Origin: Bifidobacterium ramosum
GTDB taxonomy: Bacteria > Actinomycetota > Actinomycetes > Actinomycetales > Bifidobacteriaceae
Assembly: GCF_009299505.1 (NCBI RefSeq)
Contig: NZ_WBSM01000001.1
Location: forward strand, 186,001-250,000
DNA: 64,000 nt
Direction: 5' to 3'
The notes beneath the pieces were generated by a model. The model was not told the origin of the DNA, did not search any database, and worked only from the letters and a program-made list of their open reading frames with translations. Positions 28,901 to 35,909 of this stretch are shown piece after piece. Within the stretch, counting starts at the first letter, position 1. The number at the start of each line of letters is the position of its first letter. Position numbers and translations under genes: made by a program.

Positions 28901-29137
28901 TCCGACGACCTCATCGTGCGCATCTACGAGGCCGCCGGCGGTGCTGCCAGCGCCACGTTGCGGCTTGATCATGCGCTCGCCGATGCGAAGGTGCAAGAGG
29001 TGACGTTGATGGAGGAGCCGGGTTTGGATGCTGAACTGCCGCGGGCGCTCGCCGCTGGTGATGGCATGATGCCGGCCGACGGTGCCGCTATCGCGCTCGC
29101 CCCGTTCCAGCTCGCCACACTGCGTATCCGCCGATGA
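25994..29137 (+). CDS. GH38 alpha-mannosidase (paralogue 2)
   Basis: 1047 residues, colinear with paralogue 1 over the whole length. It has HAHIDSAWLWPVRETRRKVARTVSN, LPDSFGYTGSWPQIARRAGF, QKISWNDTTKFPHHSFMW and YGFGDGGGGPTREM. No signal peptide, so cytoplasmic. ATG 25994 is chosen over 25958 because the following MFLLPNQQLERC matches paralogue 1 and AAAGGGG stands about 9 nt upstream. Sequence divergence along the N-terminal domain and near 600-720 suggests the two copies act on different linkages. Divergent from the MFS/hydrolase operon, with operators O2 and O3 between. Confidence 0.93.
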   Translation: MFLLPNQQLERCDRVMQQRVEPHIHTTLASCVLRSHDNPGEPVPSGEFLAQVRAGEVEFKPFSIPGMWGTTWGTTWFEVTGRIDRETTKGRKVELEIDLGWLGHRGPGFQSEGLVYRADGTAIKSANPKNHWVPLVYADGTSTVDLDKDGNFTVYIEAAANPFVEGPTPFSPTELGEGPTGRYDFPYTLSRMDVTVFNEDVFAYSMDLETVSSLMRELTDDDPRYWQLAKALQRSLNAYDERDIGGTLPTARGELAGVLAEHASSSAINHIAIGHAHIDSAWLWPVRETRRKVARTVSNVLALMDEDPDFTYAMSSAQQYEWLEAEHPDLFRRMMERVKEGRFIPVGGMWVESDNMIPSGESLVRQITFGHRYFKEHLGVTPRGIWLPDSFGYTGSWPQIARRAGFDWFLTQKISWNDTTKFPHHSFMWEGIDGTRILTHFPPSDTYCSSMSMHELMYSQRNFLDKDLSRNAILLYGFGDGGGGPTREMTARIRRDHDLAGAPKIDFGTPDQLFDRVRKDIVGDARGETPVFKGELYLELHRGTLTAQQDMKRGCRQEEAMLRVTEYLCAAARVKNPDYVYPREEMDCIWKTLLLNQFHDILPGSAIAWVHRQARAEYARDITRLREIALEAGRAIVAAEPDDATVADAVITPYSREICDAWTVRSAADVAHVADGEVSVTRDGETTILDNGRLRARIEPDGTVSSLTDLAAGRELVPAGTRLGRYELLKDEPFHWDAWDIQRDAFLTANGLDDASVEGVDTGADGSAAVHVVTEVQGVEIRTTITLRPGADTLDFAADVDWHAVEQFLKVDLPVAVQAVNAQYECQYGIVERSINKNTRSDDAKFESCTHRFVRIADSGYATAVVNASTYGSDVSPIHEDAAHGTGRGTMIRLSLLSAPLYPDPRTDQGEHSFAWSVVVGAPMDAVLAEASRLNGPAVEELPSIAPLVTLADVTGTPVLDWIKLADDGSDDLIVRIYEAAGGAASATLRLDHALADAKVQEVTLMEEPGLDAELPRALAAGDGMMPADGAAIALAPFQLATLRIRR

Positions 29138-29144
29138 CGCCTTC

Positions 29145-29185
29145 CCGTGGGGCTTCTCGCCGTTGCTCAGCGAGAAGCCCCACGG
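29145..29185. terminator. Hairpin after GH38 gene 2
   Basis: CCGTGGGGCTTCTCG and CGAGAAGCCCCACGG form a perfect 15-bp stem with an 11-nt loop, 7 nt after the stop codon. It lies between GH38 gene 2 and the convergent toxin gene. Confidence 0.75.
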
Positions 29186-29204
29186 TGATTATGGTGTATG
29201 GCTC

Positions 29205-29522
29205 CTATTTGATTCGTCTTGCGGCCTCTTTGTAGACGGCGTTGTCGTCGCGCACCGACACGACGATGACGGTCATGGCGTGCTCAGTGCGTTCCAAGCG
29301 GTACACGGCTCGCAGTCCGTCCCCCTTGAGCTTGACCTTAAGATAACCGGTGAGATTGCCGTCGCGCTTATGGCCGAGCGGTTTGCCATACCCTCCTTCG
29401 GTGAATGGCAACGGGTTCTCCGCAACTTTGTTGAGCATTGCGTAGACGTGGCTCTTTGCGGGTTCCCTCAACTGCGCCACGTCTTTGGCGGCGGCCTTGG
29501 TGAATTCGATACGCCAGGCCAT
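29205..29522 (-). CDS. RelE/ParE-family toxin
   Basis: 105 residues. It starts with MAWRIEFTKAAAKDVAQLREPAKSHVYAMLNKVAENP and continues with GYLKVKLKGDGLRAVYRLERTEHAMTVIVVSVRDDNAVYKEAARR, the RelE/ParE superfamily fold (YRLxY-like strand, then V-x-VxVxxRDxxxVY). RelE types cut mRNA on the ribosome and ParE types poison gyrase; sequence alone does not decide. It begins at the base after the antitoxin stop with no gap. The module sits within the mannoside locus, between GH38 gene 2 and the importer. Confidence 0.88.
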   Translation of the reverse strand: MAWRIEFTKAAAKDVAQLREPAKSHVYAMLNKVAENPLPFTEGGYGKPLGHKRDGNLTGYLKVKLKGDGLRAVYRLERTEHAMTVIVVSVRDDNAVYKEAARRIK

Positions 29523-29831
29523 TTACTCGAACTCCGGTTCGAATCCGTCGTCGACGGGACGATAGTCTTCGCCGAACACGTCCGTCATGGTCCGTCGCTC
29601 GCCGTCATCGTGCTTCATACGGTCGACGGCCTCAAGATAGAGCGCGAAATTCTCCTCCGCCTCCGTATACCGCTTGTAGTCGTCCGGCGTGATGACCACG
29701 GCCGCCGGCTTGTTGTTTCGCATGACCACGACCGGGTTGTCGTCCGATACGCGGCCAAGCGTGCGGCTGACCCCTCCGTGGCTCAACTCGGACACGGACA
29801 CGAGATTATCCAGTGAAATTGTTCCCGCCAT
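29523..29831 (-). CDS. Phd/YefM-family antitoxin
   Basis: 102 residues. The N-terminal part SVSELSHGGVSRTLGRVSDDNPVVVMRNNKPAAVVITPDDYKRYTEAEE is the Phd/YefM DNA-binding fold. The acidic C-terminus (VFGEDYRPVDDGFEPEFE) would wrap the toxin. GGAAGG lies about 13 nt before the ATG, a long spacing. It is upstream of and adjoins the toxin gene, and an AT-rich region with repeated ATCATATT lies in its promoter. Confidence 0.87.
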   Translation of the reverse strand: MAGTISLDNLVSVSELSHGGVSRTLGRVSDDNPVVVMRNNKPAAVVITPDDYKRYTEAEENFALYLEAVDRMKHDDGERRTMTDVFGEDYRPVDDGFEPEFE

Positions 29832-29854
29832 ACCGGCATCAATTCCTTCCGCTC

Positions 29855-29900
29855 AATAAATAATCATATTTATGAATATAATTATGATCATATTTTGTGA
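29855..29900. promoter_or_regulatory. AT-rich promoter/operator region of the toxin-antitoxin pair
   Basis: ATCATATT occurs at 29863-29870 and 29887-29894, with ATGATCAT overlapping the second. The stretch is nearly all A/T, unlike its surroundings. Antitoxins of this type normally repress their own promoter, so these repeats are the likely binding sites. Confidence 0.5.
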
Positions 29901-29965
29901 CGACATGCCGTTGTGAAGTACATGATCGGCATAAAACGGCGCGACACGCAGGGATTGCTGGCGGG

Positions 29966-30055
29966 TTGCGTTATGGATGGTCTGCTGTTATATTATCAAC
30001 TAAACCGATTTAGTTAATGAGTTTGAAACGGGCTGATAACTAAAGCGGTTTAGTC
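29966..30055 (+). promoter_or_regulatory. Promoter of the glycan importer operon with operators O4 and O5
   Basis: TTGCGT (29966-29971), a 17-nt spacer and TATATT (29989-29994) form the promoter. AACTAAACCGATTTAGTT (29998-30015) would cover the transcription start and AACTAAAGCGGTTTAGTC (30038-30055) lies 40 bp further, centre to centre. Double LacI-type operators predict tight repression of 30188 onwards. The rest of the gap, 29832-30187, holds only the antitoxin promoter. Confidence 0.85.
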
Positions 30056-30187
30056 TCAGCGGTGAGACCTACATAATCGCACAACATCGCAGACTGCCCT
30101 CGTGCGAGCTCGATGACATGCGACCGGTAAGGCTTCCTCATCCATCGCAGGATGCGGGACTCCAACGAAAAGAAAGAAGGAAACGGT

Positions 30188-31456
30188 ATGTTTTCCATGA
30201 AGAAGACCATTGCTGTGATCGGAGCGGGCTCCATGCTGTTCGCAGTGGCCGCGTGCGGCAATTCGACCTCCTCCAGCAGCAATGAGATCTCTTTCCAGAC
30301 CTGGAACCTGAAGAACGACACCTACACGCCGTACTTCAACGACCTCATCGCCGCCTTCGAGAAGGAGAACCCCGGCGTCACCGTCAAGTGGATCGACCAG
30401 CCCGCCGACGGCTATACCGACAAAATCAACGCCGACGCCGCCGCCGGCACGCTGCCGGATGTCGTGGACATGAGCCCGACCGGAGCCTACAGCCTCGCCA
30501 AGGCCGGCGTGACGCTGAACCTGTCCAAGGAGGACCCGGACGCGGAATCCCAGTTCACCGCATCCTCTTGGAACAACGTGACGTTCAAGGGTGACAACAT
30601 CGAGGAAGGCGCCTACGCCTATCCGTGGTACCTCAACTCCGGTGTCCAGTACTACAACAAGGCCGTCATGGAACAGTGCGGCGTCACCGATCTGCCGGCG
30701 GACATGGACGAATGGTTCGCGGCCGCCAAGACGATGGGCGAAAAGTGCAACGGCTCCGTGAGCATGGTCGCATCCGTGCCGACGCTGGAATCCCTTGGCC
30801 AGTACGGCGTGCAGCTCATGAACGATGATCAGACCGAATTCACCTTCAACAACGAGAAGGGTGTCGAACTCGTCCAGCACTACATCGACATGTACAACCA
30901 GAAGGCGCTGTCCGCCGAGGCGCTGAACAACACGTGGACCGGTGAAGGCGACGCCTTCAAGCAGGGCAGCGTGGCCTCCCTGGCCGGCTCCGCCTACTCC
31001 GTCGCCGACTTCGAAGCCAACGCGCCGGAACTGTACAAGAACCTCGGCATCACCGAGCGACTGCTCGGCGAAGGCGGCAAGATGAACGTCGCCATGGAGA
31101 CGCTGGTGGTCAGCAAGAACACCAAGAACAAGGACATGGCCATGAAGTTCGCCAAGTTCGTCACCAACAAGGAGAACCAGACCGAGTTCTGCACCAAGTC
31201 CCACACCTTCCCGTCCGTTGCCGGCGCGATCGACGACGAGGCGTTCAGCCCGACCGGCGACTCCCTGCAGGACCAGGCCGTCGCCCTCGCCTCTAAGGCC
31301 GTGAAGGACGACGATTGGTTCATCGCCCCGGGCCCGTTCTCCGAGAACGCCAAGAACGTGCTGCGTGAGCAGATCGCCCGCGCCATTCAGGGCGAACAGA
31401 CCGCGCAGGAGGCCCTGGACGCGGCGGTCAAGGTCGCTAACGAGGATCTGAAGTAA
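30188..31456 (+). CDS. Sugar ABC transporter substrate-binding lipoprotein
   Basis: 422 residues. It has a lipoprotein signal peptide (MKKTIAVIGAGSMLFAVAACGN, lipobox VAAC) and a family 1 extracellular solute-binding fold (ISFQTWNLKNDTYTPYFNDLIAAFEKENPGVTVKW, later GSVASLAGSAYS and MKFAKFVTNKENQTEFC). It is tethered outside the membrane and hands an oligosaccharide to the two permeases that follow. Given the downstream GH5, GH20 and GH38 genes, a high-mannose N-glycan fragment is the most likely ligand. ATG 30188 follows AAGAAGG. It is under O4 and O5. Confidence 0.9.
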   Translation: MFSMKKTIAVIGAGSMLFAVAACGNSTSSSSNEISFQTWNLKNDTYTPYFNDLIAAFEKENPGVTVKWIDQPADGYTDKINADAAAGTLPDVVDMSPTGAYSLAKAGVTLNLSKEDPDAESQFTASSWNNVTFKGDNIEEGAYAYPWYLNSGVQYYNKAVMEQCGVTDLPADMDEWFAAAKTMGEKCNGSVSMVASVPTLESLGQYGVQLMNDDQTEFTFNNEKGVELVQHYIDMYNQKALSAEALNNTWTGEGDAFKQGSVASLAGSAYSVADFEANAPELYKNLGITERLLGEGGKMNVAMETLVVSKNTKNKDMAMKFAKFVTNKENQTEFCTKSHTFPSVAGAIDDEAFSPTGDSLQDQAVALASKAVKDDDWFIAPGPFSENAKNVLREQIARAIQGEQTAQEALDAAVKVANEDLK

Positions 31457-32445
31457 TGACCTCGTCGACTACCGACAAGAAGTCGCTGGCGGCCGGCAAG
31501 GCCGGCCGCCGCGGCGGCTCTTCCCACGAAACGGCGTGGGAGGTGGATGACGCCCATCGCATCAAGGAAGGCAATGACGTTGCGGGCTGGCTGTTCGTGG
31601 TGCCCGCGCTGCTCATCGCGTTGACCTTCGTCATTGCCCCCTTCATCAATACGATCCGCCTGTCCTTCACCGACGCTACCTTCTCCAATCCTGGCCACTT
31701 CGTCGGGCTTGAGCAATATCAGAAGATGTTCTCGGACGAATCCGTGCACATCGGCCTGCTGAACTCCTCGCTATACGTGGTGTGCGTGGTGCCGTGCATG
31801 GTGATCCTGCCGCTGATCCTCGCGGCGCTGGTCTCCGGCAATTCCAAGATCCTCGCCTTCTTCCGCGCGTCCTTCTACCTGCCGGTCGTGGTGTCCACCG
31901 TCATCGTCGGTCTGGTCTGGACCAACCTGCTCAGCCAGAAAGGTCTGGTGAACGCGCTGCTGCAAGGCGCGAGCCTCATCAAAACCGCCATCCCGTTCCT
32001 TACCGACCGCTGGCTGCTGCTGTTCAGCGCCATGCTCATCACCGTCTGGACCGGTCTCGGCTACTACATGATCATCTACTTGTCCGCACTGGCCAACATC
32101 GATCCCAGCCTGTATGAGGCTGCCGAGCTGGATGGCGCCGGAGTCATCCGCCGATTCCTCCACGTGACCGTTCCCGGCGTGCGCTCCACGATGGTGCTCA
32201 TCATGCTGCTGTCCTCGGCCGCCGCATTCCGAGTCTTCAACGAAATCTACGTGCTGACCGGCGGTACCGGTGGCGTCGGCGGCAAGGACGTGACCATGAC
32301 GATGCTGATCAAGAACTACGGCACCGGCCTGAACGCCAAGTACGGCTATGCCGGCGCGGTCAGCATGCTGGTGTTCGTGATCGTCGGCAGCCTGGTGGCC
32401 ATTGAGTTCTTCGTGCAACGAAAGGTCGATAACGATGCGAGGTAA
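31456..32445 (+). CDS. Sugar ABC transporter permease, MalF type
   Basis: 329 residues, with a hydrophilic N-terminus of about 45 residues and six membrane segments. The EAA loop EAAELDGAGVIRRFLHVTVPG contacts the ATPase. It overlaps the substrate-binding gene by one base (TAATG) and the next permease by 11 nt. No ATPase gene is nearby, so it would use a shared MsmK-type ATPase made elsewhere. Confidence 0.93.
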   Translation: MTSSTTDKKSLAAGKAGRRGGSSHETAWEVDDAHRIKEGNDVAGWLFVVPALLIALTFVIAPFINTIRLSFTDATFSNPGHFVGLEQYQKMFSDESVHIGLLNSSLYVVCVVPCMVILPLILAALVSGNSKILAFFRASFYLPVVVSTVIVGLVWTNLLSQKGLVNALLQGASLIKTAIPFLTDRWLLLFSAMLITVWTGLGYYMIIYLSALANIDPSLYEAAELDGAGVIRRFLHVTVPGVRSTMVLIMLLSSAAAFRVFNEIYVLTGGTGGVGGKDVTMTMLIKNYGTGLNAKYGYAGAVSMLVFVIVGSLVAIEFFVQRKVDNDAR

Positions 32446-33262
32446 AAAGGCCAACAAGGTCGCGCAATATGTGCTGCTGACGCTGTTCTTCCTCATCCTG
32501 ATCGGACCCCTGCTGTGGCAGCTGACCTTGGCGTTCAAAGGCAAGGGCGACGACATCTACGCGATCCCGCCGTACCTAGTGCCCAAGGACCCGACCTTCG
32601 ACAACTTCATTCAGGCGTTCAACACCATTCCGGTGCTGTCCTACTTCAAGAACTCGCTGATCGTCGCTGCCATCTCGGTGTGCGGCAACGTCATCGGCGC
32701 CACACTCGCCGGATACTCGCTGGCCCGACTGAAGTTCAAGGGCAAGTCACTCGTCGTGCTGCTGATCTTCAGCGCCATGCTGATCCCCGGAGAGACCCTG
32801 CTGATCTCCCAGTTCCTCATCGTCAAGACCGTGGGTCTGCAGAACACCCTGCTCGGTGCGGCGCTTCCCGGCCTGTGCAGCGCCATGAACGTGCTGCTCA
32901 TGATGAACGCGTTCTCCGGCATCCCGATCGAGCTGGAGGAGGCCGCCAAGGTGGACGGGGCCAGCATCTGGCAGCGTTTCTTCAACGTCTGCCTCCCGCA
33001 GGTCAAGGGAACCATGACCGTCGTCGTCATCTTCGCCTTCGTCGGCGCATGGAATGACTTCCTCTGGCCGTTGATCATTCTCGGCGACGATTCGGTCTAC
33101 ACGCTGACCGTCGGTCTGAACAGGCTCAAGAACCAGTTCGTCTCCGATCCTCGTCTGATCGCCGCGGGCACGGTCATCGCGTTGGTGCCCATCATCGTCT
33201 TCTTCCTGATCTTCCAGCGCTACTTCTTCCGCGGCGTGGAAGAGGGTGGCATCAAGGGCTGA
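32435..33262 (+). CDS. Sugar ABC transporter permease, MalG type
   Basis: 275 residues, six membrane segments. The EAA motif is LEEAAKVDGASIWQRFFNVCLPQ and the C-terminus FFRGVEEGGIKG is typical of the MalG side. ATG 32435 (MRGKKANKVAQY) lies inside the end of the previous gene; GAAAGG is 9 nt upstream. It completes the importer for the glycan operon. Confidence 0.93.
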   Translation: MRGKKANKVAQYVLLTLFFLILIGPLLWQLTLAFKGKGDDIYAIPPYLVPKDPTFDNFIQAFNTIPVLSYFKNSLIVAAISVCGNVIGATLAGYSLARLKFKGKSLVVLLIFSAMLIPGETLLISQFLIVKTVGLQNTLLGAALPGLCSAMNVLLMMNAFSGIPIELEEAAKVDGASIWQRFFNVCLPQVKGTMTVVVIFAFVGAWNDFLWPLIILGDDSVYTLTVGLNRLKNQFVSDPRLIAAGTVIALVPIIVFFLIFQRYFFRGVEEGGIKG

Positions 33263-33283
33263 CCGGGCAAGAAAGGTATACCT

Positions 33284-34561
33284 ATGAAATTCGGAGTAGA
33301 CTACACTCCTTCGCATGGGTGGTTCCACTCGTGGCTTGACCCCGACTGGGCGAGCATCGACGACGATCTGCGCCAGATCAAGGATCTCGGCATGGACCAC
33401 GTGCGCGTCTTCCCGGTGTGGCCGTATCTGCAGCCGAACCGTACCTGGATCAACCGCAAGGGCGTGGACGACGTGCGCCGCATGGTGCATATGGCCGGCG
33501 AACACGGGCTTGACTGCTATGTGGATGTGTTCCAAGGGCACCTGTCAAGCTTCGACTTCATCCCGAGTTGGCTGGTCACCTGGCATAAGGGCAACATGTT
33601 CACCGATCCGGACGCCGTGGCATCCGAGCGAGAGCTCATCTCGGTCATGACGGATACGCTTGCCAAGGAAAGCGCATTCAAGGGGCTGACGCTCGGCAAT
33701 GAAGTCAACCAGCTTTCGGATCGGCCGCATCCGACCAAGATGACCGCGACGCCGGAGCAGATCGACGCATGGCTCGATGAACTCCTGCCGGCGGCCAAGC
33801 GTGACGGCACGTTGTCGCTGTACAGCGTCAACGACGGCGTATGGTTCCTCGACAAGCATCCGTTCACCCCCGTGCAGTCGGCCACCAAGGGCGATCTCAC
33901 CACCATCCACTCGTGGGTGTTCAACGGTATCGGGCAAGGCTACGGCGCGAAAAGCGAGGAATGCTACGCGTACGTCCTGTACCTGGCCGAACTCGCCAAG
34001 GCGTTCGGGCCGGCCGATCGTCCGGTGTGGCTGCAGGAGATCGGCGCCCCCGAAAACGTGCTCGCCACCGAAGACACCCCGGACTTCTGCCGTCGTGCCG
34101 TCGAAAAGGCGATCGACTGTCCGAACCTGTGGGGTATCACTTGGTGGTGCTCGCACGACGTGGCCGCATCCCTCGCCGACTTCCCGCAGCTCGAATACTC
34201 GCTCGGGCTGTTCGACGAACACGGCCGGGTCAAGCCGATCGGGCGCATGTACGGCGAACTGGCGGAACAGTACCGCGACATGAAGCCGGCCGACGCGAAG
34301 TCGGTGGCCGTCGTCGTGGACGTGGATGAGACCGGAAATCCGGTCGACCGTTCCACGCTCGGCCCGGGAGGTTCGATCTGCGACCTGTGGATGAAACTCG
34401 AGGTTGCCGGAAAGCGACCGACGATCGTCACCTCGTCCGTCGCCGACGATGCCAGCGAACTCAGCCGACGCGGCATCATGGAACTGCATCGGGATACGTC
34501 GCCGTATGCGGCGCGGTTCTATTCCGCGGTCTCCGATCCGGCCTTTGAATCCGTGGACTGA
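33284..34561 (+). CDS. GH5 (subfamily 18-like) beta-mannosidase
   Basis: 425 residues, cytoplasmic. It has a (beta/alpha)8 glycoside hydrolase fold: KFGVDYTPSHGWFHSWLDPDW, HVRVFPVWPYLQPNRTWI, the acid/base Glu140 in LTLGNEVNQL and the nucleophile Glu252 in PVWLQEIGAPEN. The set resembles the bifidobacterial GH5_18 group, which splits the Man-beta-1,4-GlcNAc core of N-glycans into mannose and GlcNAc. It follows the permease by 21 nt in the same operon, which supports that role. The subfamily assignment is from memory of the motifs, not a search. Confidence 0.82.
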   Translation: MKFGVDYTPSHGWFHSWLDPDWASIDDDLRQIKDLGMDHVRVFPVWPYLQPNRTWINRKGVDDVRRMVHMAGEHGLDCYVDVFQGHLSSFDFIPSWLVTWHKGNMFTDPDAVASERELISVMTDTLAKESAFKGLTLGNEVNQLSDRPHPTKMTATPEQIDAWLDELLPAAKRDGTLSLYSVNDGVWFLDKHPFTPVQSATKGDLTTIHSWVFNGIGQGYGAKSEECYAYVLYLAELAKAFGPADRPVWLQEIGAPENVLATEDTPDFCRRAVEKAIDCPNLWGITWWCSHDVAASLADFPQLEYSLGLFDEHGRVKPIGRMYGELAEQYRDMKPADAKSVAVVVDVDETGNPVDRSTLGPGGSICDLWMKLEVAGKRPTIVTSSVADDASELSRRGIMELHRDTSPYAARFYSAVSDPAFESVD

Positions 34562-34613
34562 TCGGCCATCGGCGCAACCCATTCGACATGCATGGATGCG
34601 CCGATGGCCGATC
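34560..34613 (+). terminator. Hairpin after GH5 gene
   Basis: A perfect 17-bp stem (34560-34576 with 34597-34613, core CGGCCATCGGCGCA) with a 20-nt loop begins at the stop codon. Probably a partial terminator or 3' stabiliser before the lacI gene. Confidence 0.6.
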
Positions 34614-34741
34614 GGCCGTTTGGCCGCAATATGATGCAAACGCACGTCGCCAAGCCCCCGACGTGACACAATAGTATAAGCGGCCATGCCGGACGCCTGA
34701 TATTCGATGCCGAGCATCACATCGCAGAATGGAGAAGCACC

Positions 34742-35836
34742 ATGAAATCCGCCTCTGATGCAGCGACCTCCGGCATGCAGCGGGTCAGTCTCAAAGATAT
34801 CGCCGACGAGCTTGGCATATCGCAGACCGCCGTGTCCTTCGCCATCAACGACCGTCCGGGAGTCTCCGCCGAAACCAAACGCAGGGTCAAGGAGGCGGCG
34901 ACGAAAATGGGATGGCGCCCGGTATACGCCGCACAGGCTCTGGGATCCTCGAAAACCATGACAGTCGGCTTCGCGCCGTCGCGTTCGGTGCGAGGGCTCA
35001 AGGAAGAGACGTTCATGCTGCATTTCATGGCCGGCGTCCACGAATCACTGAGCCGTCAGCGGTACGGCCTGCTCTACCGTCCGTGCGCATCCACCAAGGA
35101 GGAGATGACCGTATACCGCGACTGGGCATCGCGCAAACGGGTGGACGGCGTGATCCTGGTGGATCTCAAGGCCGATGATCCACGACCAAAACTGCTGAAC
35201 GAGCTCGGACTGCCCGCAGTGCTCGCCGGTGGACCCGATCCCGGCAATCTGCTGCCGTCATTATCAATCGACGACTCGAAAACCATGGGCGCGATCCTCG
35301 ATCATCTACTGTCGCGGGGCTATCGAAAGATCGCCTATCTGTCCGGTGATTCGACCCTGGACTACTCCCATGATCGCGAGAAGTCATTCCGGCGATTCGC
35401 CGCGAAGAACGATCTTGAGTTCTCCTCCGTGTCATTTACGAATTTCGATCCCGACGTGGCTGTCGGCGAGACGCTGCGCCTGCTGGGGGAGAACCCCGCG
35501 CCTACGGCGTTCATCTATGAGAACGAAATTCTGGCCGCGGCGAGCCTGCATGCGCTGGCCGCGAAGTACTTCGGCCGAAACGCCGGGCGGCCCGATGGTG
35601 ATGAGCGGCCATATCCCTACAATCTTCCAGCCATCGTGAGCTTCGAAGACAGCTTCGTATGCGAGGCGGCCTACCCCTCCATCACATCGGTGCACCGCGA
35701 TGCCGGCGTATACGGCACCAAGGTTGCCAATCTGCTGCTCAAGGTGTTCGCCGGCGAACCGGTAAGCGGCAACCGTAAAATACTGACTCCGCAGCTGATC
35801 GTCCGTGACAGCACCGGTCCGGCGCATTCCCGCTGA
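34742..35836 (+). CDS. LacI-family transcriptional regulator of the mannoside locus
   Basis: 364 residues. The N-terminal helix-turn-helix and hinge (RVSLKDIADELGISQTAVSFAINDRPGVSAETKRRVKEAATKMGWRP) precede a periplasmic-binding-protein-like sensor with GAILDHLLSRGYRKIAYLSG and an AFIYENEILAAASLHAL region. It is the best candidate to bind the six CTAAASCGNTTTAG palindromes in this window. No such site lies just upstream, but it is downstream of O4/O5 and may be autoregulated through read-through. The ATG has GGAGAAGC upstream. Its inducer is probably a mannose-containing oligosaccharide or mannose (inference). Confidence 0.92.
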   Translation: MKSASDAATSGMQRVSLKDIADELGISQTAVSFAINDRPGVSAETKRRVKEAATKMGWRPVYAAQALGSSKTMTVGFAPSRSVRGLKEETFMLHFMAGVHESLSRQRYGLLYRPCASTKEEMTVYRDWASRKRVDGVILVDLKADDPRPKLLNELGLPAVLAGGPDPGNLLPSLSIDDSKTMGAILDHLLSRGYRKIAYLSGDSTLDYSHDREKSFRRFAAKNDLEFSSVSFTNFDPDVAVGETLRLLGENPAPTAFIYENEILAAASLHALAAKYFGRNAGRPDGDERPYPYNLPAIVSFEDSFVCEAAYPSITSVHRDAGVYGTKVANLLLKVFAGEPVSGNRKILTPQLIVRDSTGPAHSR

Positions 35837-35909
35837 CGATGGCGCCTGCCTGTTCGCGGAACATACGACTTTTCGATATTCAATCAACGCAACGTAAAGG
35901 AGCGTTACC

